From the NCBI GenBank assembly GCA_013285405.1, contig CP053446.1, positions 2,713,001 to 2,777,000 on the forward strand: a DNA stretch of 64,000 nt, written 5' to 3'. The translations under genes and the position numbers were made by a program. Origin of the DNA: Ignavibacteriota bacterium. GTDB lineage: Bacteria > Bacteroidota > Ignavibacteria > Ignavibacteriales > Ignavibacteriaceae. A model generated the notes under the pieces. It was not told where the DNA came from and made no database searches. It was given only the letters and a program-made list of their open reading frames with translations. Positions 59,956-64,000 of the stretch are shown here, in pieces (position 1 is the stretch's first letter; the number at the start of each line of letters is the position of its first letter).

Positions 59956-62625
59956 TTGAACTCAATAAATATAAATAAAGGCTCTCAATTTACCTCAGCT
60001 ATCAGCGCTTCGATTTTTGAATTTATTTTTCAGAATAAATTCCCCCTTTCAAAAGAAAAATATAAAGAACTGATTGAACAACTGGAAAAACTTCTTTATG
60101 TACCGCTGCGTATTATGTCCGTGCTGGTAGCTTTATTCGGATCATTCGCAATGATACTGGAAATAAAATATTTTCCGGATTATTCACTGGAAATATATTT
60201 CATTCGACTCACCTCTACTCTTATTGCTTTTCTAATACTTGCAACTTCCAGTGCTGGAACATCAGTAAAAAGATCAATAATTTTAATTCATATTCTCTTA
60301 CTCAGCATAATTATTTCATCAGGTCTGATGATTTATATGATACCTTCGACTATACTTGTAAATTCAAGTATTGTTGGTTTGATGATATTTTCATCTGCAC
60401 TTTTTTTGAGCTGGGAAATTAAACATCAGATAATTGTCGCAATTTATTATAACTTAACTTTTGCCGCTTCAATACTATTCAATAATCACAGCATATATTT
60501 TCTTCCAAACATGAAAGAATCAGTGATTTTCGTTTTATGTCTGAGTGTGGTTTCGATAATTGCGTGTGCAGTGAATTTCAGGATGCGGTTTTTTCTTGCC
60601 GAACGAAATCTGCAAATAGAACAATCAGATATAAAATACAGATCAATCATTGACAACTCACTGGAGGGAATCTTTCAATCAACTCCCGATGGTAAACTGC
60701 TTACTATAAATCAGACATTCACAAACGTGCTCGGATACTCTAGCAGCGTTGAGTTAATGGATTTGAATACTAAGGATTTATATGTTGATGAAGAGGATAG
60801 AAAGAACCTTATAAAAGAGATGTTGGAGAAAAATAAAGTTGAGAACTATAGGGTTAGGTTAAGAAAGAAAGACGGTTCAATTGCTGTTGTAAGGTTAAAT
60901 GACCGTGTTGTTAAGGATGATAATGGAAACATTTATTTCGAAGGAAATATTTATGATATCACTGAGCAGGTAAAAATAGAAGAAGAACGAAAACTCGTTG
61001 CAAAAATGTTGAAGGAGGAAAAAGAAAAGAATGAGAAACTGGCACAGGAAGCTATCAGAATTAGCGGAACAAAAAGTAAATTTCTTGCAAACCTAAGTCA
61101 CGAAATCAGAACTCCAATAAATGGAATTTTAGGGTTTCTTTCTTTGATAGAAGCAGGTGCTTATTCAAATGAAGAGGAATTAAAATTCTTCTCAACAAAC
61201 GCCCGTCAGTCAGCGGAATCATTGCTCGACATAATAAATTCGATTCTTGATCTTTCAAAGATTGAAGCCGGAAAAGCAAAAGTTGAAAATGTTCGCTTCA
61301 ATTTAATCAACGTAATAGATCAATCTATCTCTGTAATATCACTCAAAGCGAGTGAAAAAAATGTCAGGATCATAAAAGAAATTCCTGAATCAATTGATTC
61401 TCAATTAGTCGGTGATATAGTTAAGCTAAGACAAATATTGACTAATCTGTTGACAAATGCTGTTAAATTTACATCAGATGGTGAAATCACAATCGCTGTA
61501 AAAACTAAAAAGATAAATAATTCTGACGCTGAAGTTTCTGTATCTGTCTCTGATACCGGAATTGGAATTCCTGAATCAAAGATTAAAGAATTATTCAAAC
61601 CTTACTCACAATTAGGTGATTTCTATGAATCATTTGCGCACGGAACGGGTTTAGGTTTGGTGATTAGTAAAGAATACGTTGAATTGCTCGGTGGAAAAAT
61701 AATTGTAAAAAGTATTGAAGGTGAAGGAAGTTCATTTAGTTTTACTATCGTTTGTAAAGTTCAGACTGAGCGTGATGCATTAACTGAGAGCCAAACTGAA
61801 AAAGAAACATTTGAGACACAGTTCCTCGGCAGTGTTGAAAATTTTCGTGGAAATGGATTCAAGAAAAAACGAGGGAAATATAAAATACTTCTCGCTGAAG
61901 ATAATCTGATAAATCAAAAAGTAACGATTAAAATTCTAAACACTTTTGGTTTTAATGTTTCGGCAGTTTGTGATGGTCTTGAAGCAGTAAATGCTGTATC
62001 AAAAGAAAACTATGATCTGATACTTATGGATTTGCAGATGCCAAATGTTGATGGATTTGCAGCGACTGAAAAAATTCGTTCTTTCACAAGTTCCAAAAGA
62101 GATATTCCAATTATTGCATTAACAGCACATGCTCTGATGGGGGATAAAGAAAAATGTCTGAACGCAGGTATGACAGATTATATTTCAAAACCGGTGTCTG
62201 GTCAGGAACTCGTAAAAAAAATAGATGTTTTGCTTGATATTCGGCGAGATGAAGGTGTTGTAAATGAAGTTCAACAAAAGCAAAGCCCGCTTCTTGATAC
62301 GGATAGATTAAAAAATGTTAGTCTCGGAGATAAAGAATTTGAAAAAGATCTACTTACATCCTTTCTCTCTGATCTTGATGATAAATACATTCATCTTACT
62401 GACCTTTTAACTAATCATGATCTGGCAAAGATAGTCGAAACTGTTCACTCCATTAAAGGCTCGAGCTATTCAATCGGTGCAGTAAAAGTTGGTGATGAAG
62501 CTTATGCTATCGAACTATCAGGAAAGAACAATGATTGGGTGAGCGTAAATGCAAGAATAGAAAAGTTCAATAAGATTATTGAAGAAACGAATAAAGAAAT
62601 AAAAAATTATATCAACCAAAACTAA
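59956..62625 (+). CDS. Hybrid sensor histidine kinase with receiver and Hpt domains
   Basis: An 889-residue inner-membrane signalling protein. After a cytoplasmic N-terminus come about six membrane helices (40-215), a PAS domain (about 222-340, SIIDNSLEGIFQSTPDG), HisKA with phospho-acceptor His382 (FLANLSHEIRTPINGI), and the ATPase domain (N box QILTNLLTNAVKF; VSDTGIGIPE; GTGLGLVIS). A receiver with Asp692 (LILMDLQMPNVDGF) and an Hpt domain with His831 (ETVHSIKGSSYSIGA) follow. This is a complete multistep phosphorelay; the final response regulator is not encoded nearby. The start is TTG at 59956 with AAGGTG just upstream. The signal sensed is unknown. Confidence 0.92.
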   Translation: MNSININKGSQFTSAISASIFEFIFQNKFPLSKEKYKELIEQLEKLLYVPLRIMSVLVALFGSFAMILEIKYFPDYSLEIYFIRLTSTLIAFLILATSSAGTSVKRSIILIHILLLSIIISSGLMIYMIPSTILVNSSIVGLMIFSSALFLSWEIKHQIIVAIYYNLTFAASILFNNHSIYFLPNMKESVIFVLCLSVVSIIACAVNFRMRFFLAERNLQIEQSDIKYRSIIDNSLEGIFQSTPDGKLLTINQTFTNVLGYSSSVELMDLNTKDLYVDEEDRKNLIKEMLEKNKVENYRVRLRKKDGSIAVVRLNDRVVKDDNGNIYFEGNIYDITEQVKIEEERKLVAKMLKEEKEKNEKLAQEAIRISGTKSKFLANLSHEIRTPINGILGFLSLIEAGAYSNEEELKFFSTNARQSAESLLDIINSILDLSKIEAGKAKVENVRFNLINVIDQSISVISLKASEKNVRIIKEIPESIDSQLVGDIVKLRQILTNLLTNAVKFTSDGEITIAVKTKKINNSDAEVSVSVSDTGIGIPESKIKELFKPYSQLGDFYESFAHGTGLGLVISKEYVELLGGKIIVKSIEGEGSSFSFTIVCKVQTERDALTESQTEKETFETQFLGSVENFRGNGFKKKRGKYKILLAEDNLINQKVTIKILNTFGFNVSAVCDGLEAVNAVSKENYDLILMDLQMPNVDGFAATEKIRSFTSSKRDIPIIALTAHALMGDKEKCLNAGMTDYISKPVSGQELVKKIDVLLDIRRDEGVVNEVQQKQSPLLDTDRLKNVSLGDKEFEKDLLTSFLSDLDDKYIHLTDLLTNHDLAKIVETVHSIKGSSYSIGAVKVGDEAYAIELSGKNNDWVSVNARIEKFNKIIEETNKEIKNYINQN

Positions 62626-62627
62626 AA

Positions 62628-62648
62628 AAGCCCTCGTAATGAGGGCTT
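62628..62648 (-). terminator. Rho-independent terminator between the kinase and ornithine aminotransferase genes
   Basis: AAGCCCTC (62628-62635), GTAAT, GAGGGCTT (62641-62648) form a perfect eight-pair stem. On the minus strand it is followed by TTTTTT, so it is a strong terminator for the aminotransferase gene; it lies three bases after the kinase stop and may serve both. Confidence 0.85.
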
Positions 62649-62653
62649 CATAA

Positions 62654-63898
62654 TTAAGCTTCAACCGCAGTCATTTCGTGTTCAAATTTCATTAAAACTT
62701 TTCTGATTGTATTGATTGCAAAATCAATTTCATCTTTAGTTATAACGAGCGGAGGTGCAAAGCGGATAATATCTCCGTGAGTTGGTTTGGCAAGCAAACC
62801 ATTTTCTTTAAACTCAACACAAACATCCCAAGCAGTTTTTCCTGATTTAGTTGGTTTAATTATTATCGCATTCAACAAACCTTTTCCTCTTACCATCGAA
62901 ACAATTTCAAGTTCGTCAACTATCTTTTGCATTTCCTGTCTGAAATATTTTCCAAGCTTATCAGCATGTTCAGCAAGATTTTCTTCTTTAAGAACCTTCA
63001 GTGCTGCAATAGCAACTTTAGCGGCTAATGGATTTCCACCAAAAGTTGATCCGTGCTGACCGGGTTTAATTGTAAGCATTATTTCGTCGTCTGCAAGAAC
63101 AGCAGATATTGGCATTGCCCCGCCTGATAATGCTTTACCAAGTATTAAAATATCCGGTCTTACATTTTCATGATCACAAGCGAGAAGTTTTCCTGTTCTG
63201 CATAATCCTGTTTGAACTTCATCAGCGATGAATAAAACATTTTTAGATTTACAGAGATCGTAAGCTTTTTTCAGATATCCATCATCCGGAACCATAACTC
63301 CTGCTTCTCCCTGAATTGGTTCAACAAGAAATGCACATACATTTGGATCCTGAAGTGCTTTTTCCAAAGCAGCAATATTGTTGTAAAGAATTAATTCAAT
63401 TCCGGGAAGATAGGGTCCGTATCCTTCTTTACAATCAGGATCATTGGATGCAGAAACAGCCATCATTGTTCTTCCATGAAAATTTCCTTCACAGAAAATA
63501 ATTTTCGCTTTATTTTCCGGAATACCTTTTACTGTGTAAGCCCATTTTCTTGCAAGTTTGAAAGCAGTTTCATCACCTTCAACTCCGGTATTCATCGGAA
63601 GAACTTTGTCATAACCGAAATATTCAGTGATGTATTTTTCGAATTCTCCGAGGCAACTGTTATAGAATGCACGTGAAGTTAATGTTAACTTTTGTGCCTG
63701 TTCAATCATGGCATTAATTATTTTCGGGTGACAGTGTCCCTGATTTACTGCTGAATACGCTGAGAGAAAGTCTAAATATTTTTTCCCTTCAACATCCCAG
63801 ACCCAAACACCCTTACCTTTATCAATTACAACATCTATCGGATGATAGTTATGTGCGCCATATTTTTCTTCCAGTTTTATAAAATCTTGTGATGTCAT
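62654..63898 (-). CDS. rocD: Ornithine aminotransferase
   Basis: PLP enzyme transferring the delta-amino group of ornithine to 2-oxoglutarate, linking arginine and proline metabolism. The 414-residue protein shows [20 protein letters not shown], the substrate-side [17 protein letters not shown] and the PLP lysine in [15 protein letters not shown], plus [17 protein letters not shown] and [15 protein letters not shown]. These patterns match ornithine rather than acetylornithine aminotransferases. GAGG before the ATG (AGAGGAACGAC) supports the start. The terminator at 62628-62648 ends it. The catabolic partner genes are not in the window. Confidence 0.93.
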   Translation of the reverse strand: MTSQDFIKLEEKYGAHNYHPIDVVIDKGKGVWVWDVEGKKYLDFLSAYSAVNQGHCHPKIINAMIEQAQKLTLTSRAFYNSCLGEFEKYITEYFGYDKVLPMNTGVEGDETAFKLARKWAYTVKGIPENKAKIIFCEGNFHGRTMMAVSASNDPDCKEGYGPYLPGIELILYNNIAALEKALQDPNVCAFLVEPIQGEAGVMVPDDGYLKKAYDLCKSKNVLFIADEVQTGLCRTGKLLACDHENVRPDILILGKALSGGAMPISAVLADDEIMLTIKPGQHGSTFGGNPLAAKVAIAALKVLKEENLAEHADKLGKYFRQEMQKIVDELEIVSMVRGKGLLNAIIIKPTKSGKTAWDVCVEFKENGLLAKPTHGDIIRFAPPLVITKDEIDFAINTIRKVLMKFEHEMTAVEA

Positions 63899-64000
63899 GT
63901 CGTTCCTCTTTTTAATTTTGAAATAGGTTTACAAATTTAACCTTACGCACTAAGACTTCCAATGAAAATAGGAGTGTACAAACAATCAGACATAAAAATT
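63899..64000. other. Upstream region of rocD
   Basis: Apart from the ribosome-binding site near 63901-63910 nothing is recognised in the last hundred bases. Confidence 0.4.

Overview
The window is about 36% GC by eye and carries single-copy housekeeping genes mixed with secreted proteins. It most likely comes from the Ignavibacteria/Ignavibacteriota branch of the Bacteroidota-Chlorobi group. Three things support this. Nine proteins end in a type IX secretion (T9SS) C-terminal sorting domain with the NYPNPFNPST-type motif. A PorV/PorQ-like outer-membrane protein is present. TAnnTTTG promoter elements of the Bacteroidota type precede several genes. No rRNA, tRNA, CRISPR array or intact insertion sequence was recognised. 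Several genes (alr, abgT-like, typA, a hybrid kinase) appear to start at TTG. LAYOUT. 1-1149: 5' part of a B12-dependent ribonucleotide reductase (minus strand). 1557-4041: ABC exporter ATPase, permease and LolA-like protein with overlapping ends, followed by a GC-rich structured segment that may be a minus-strand small RNA. 4364-7098 (minus): POT/MFS transporter, small basic protein, cupin and dienelactone-hydrolase lipoprotein. 7152-8364: ACT protein and trmB. 8454-23686: secreted-protein region with a propeller/CBM9-like T9SS protein, an L,D-transpeptidase with an odd start, a cohesin-like/dockerin T9SS protein, a small lipoprotein plus a 40-residue membrane peptide, and four consecutive T9SS beta-helix proteins. 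23898-32000: transketolase, PorV-like protein, two DUF4242 genes (one fused to a degenerate nucleotidyl-cyclase-like domain and an AraC DNA-binding domain), DUF4126, alr and YciI. 32062-35650: AbgT transporter whose 3' end has been copied several times together with palindromic elements, then an ankyrin gene and three orphan small genes. 35845-44023: typA, a porin-like protein, a large BNR protein, a RelE/ParE-type toxin-antitoxin pair and a cyclic-2,3-diphosphoglycerate-synthetase homologue. 44360-50288: M64 peptidase and two T9SS genes whose sorting domains contain in-frame palindromic inserts. 50377-64000: AMP nucleosidase, two PAP2 phosphatases, TlpA-like lipoprotein, YitT, DUF2279, a BNR T9SS protein, beta carbonic anhydrase, a hybrid histidine kinase and ornithine aminotransferase. 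HOW IT FITS. The T9SS cargo, the PorV-like barrel and several lipoproteins point to a Gram-negative cell that displays many beta-helix and propeller proteins on its surface. The most unusual feature is a family of short GC-rich palindromes. They sit between genes, inside one another, at the 3' end of abgT and, in frame, inside two T9SS sorting domains, where each adds about ten residues. The second is the DUF4242-cyclase-AraC fusion next to a secreted DUF4242 protein.
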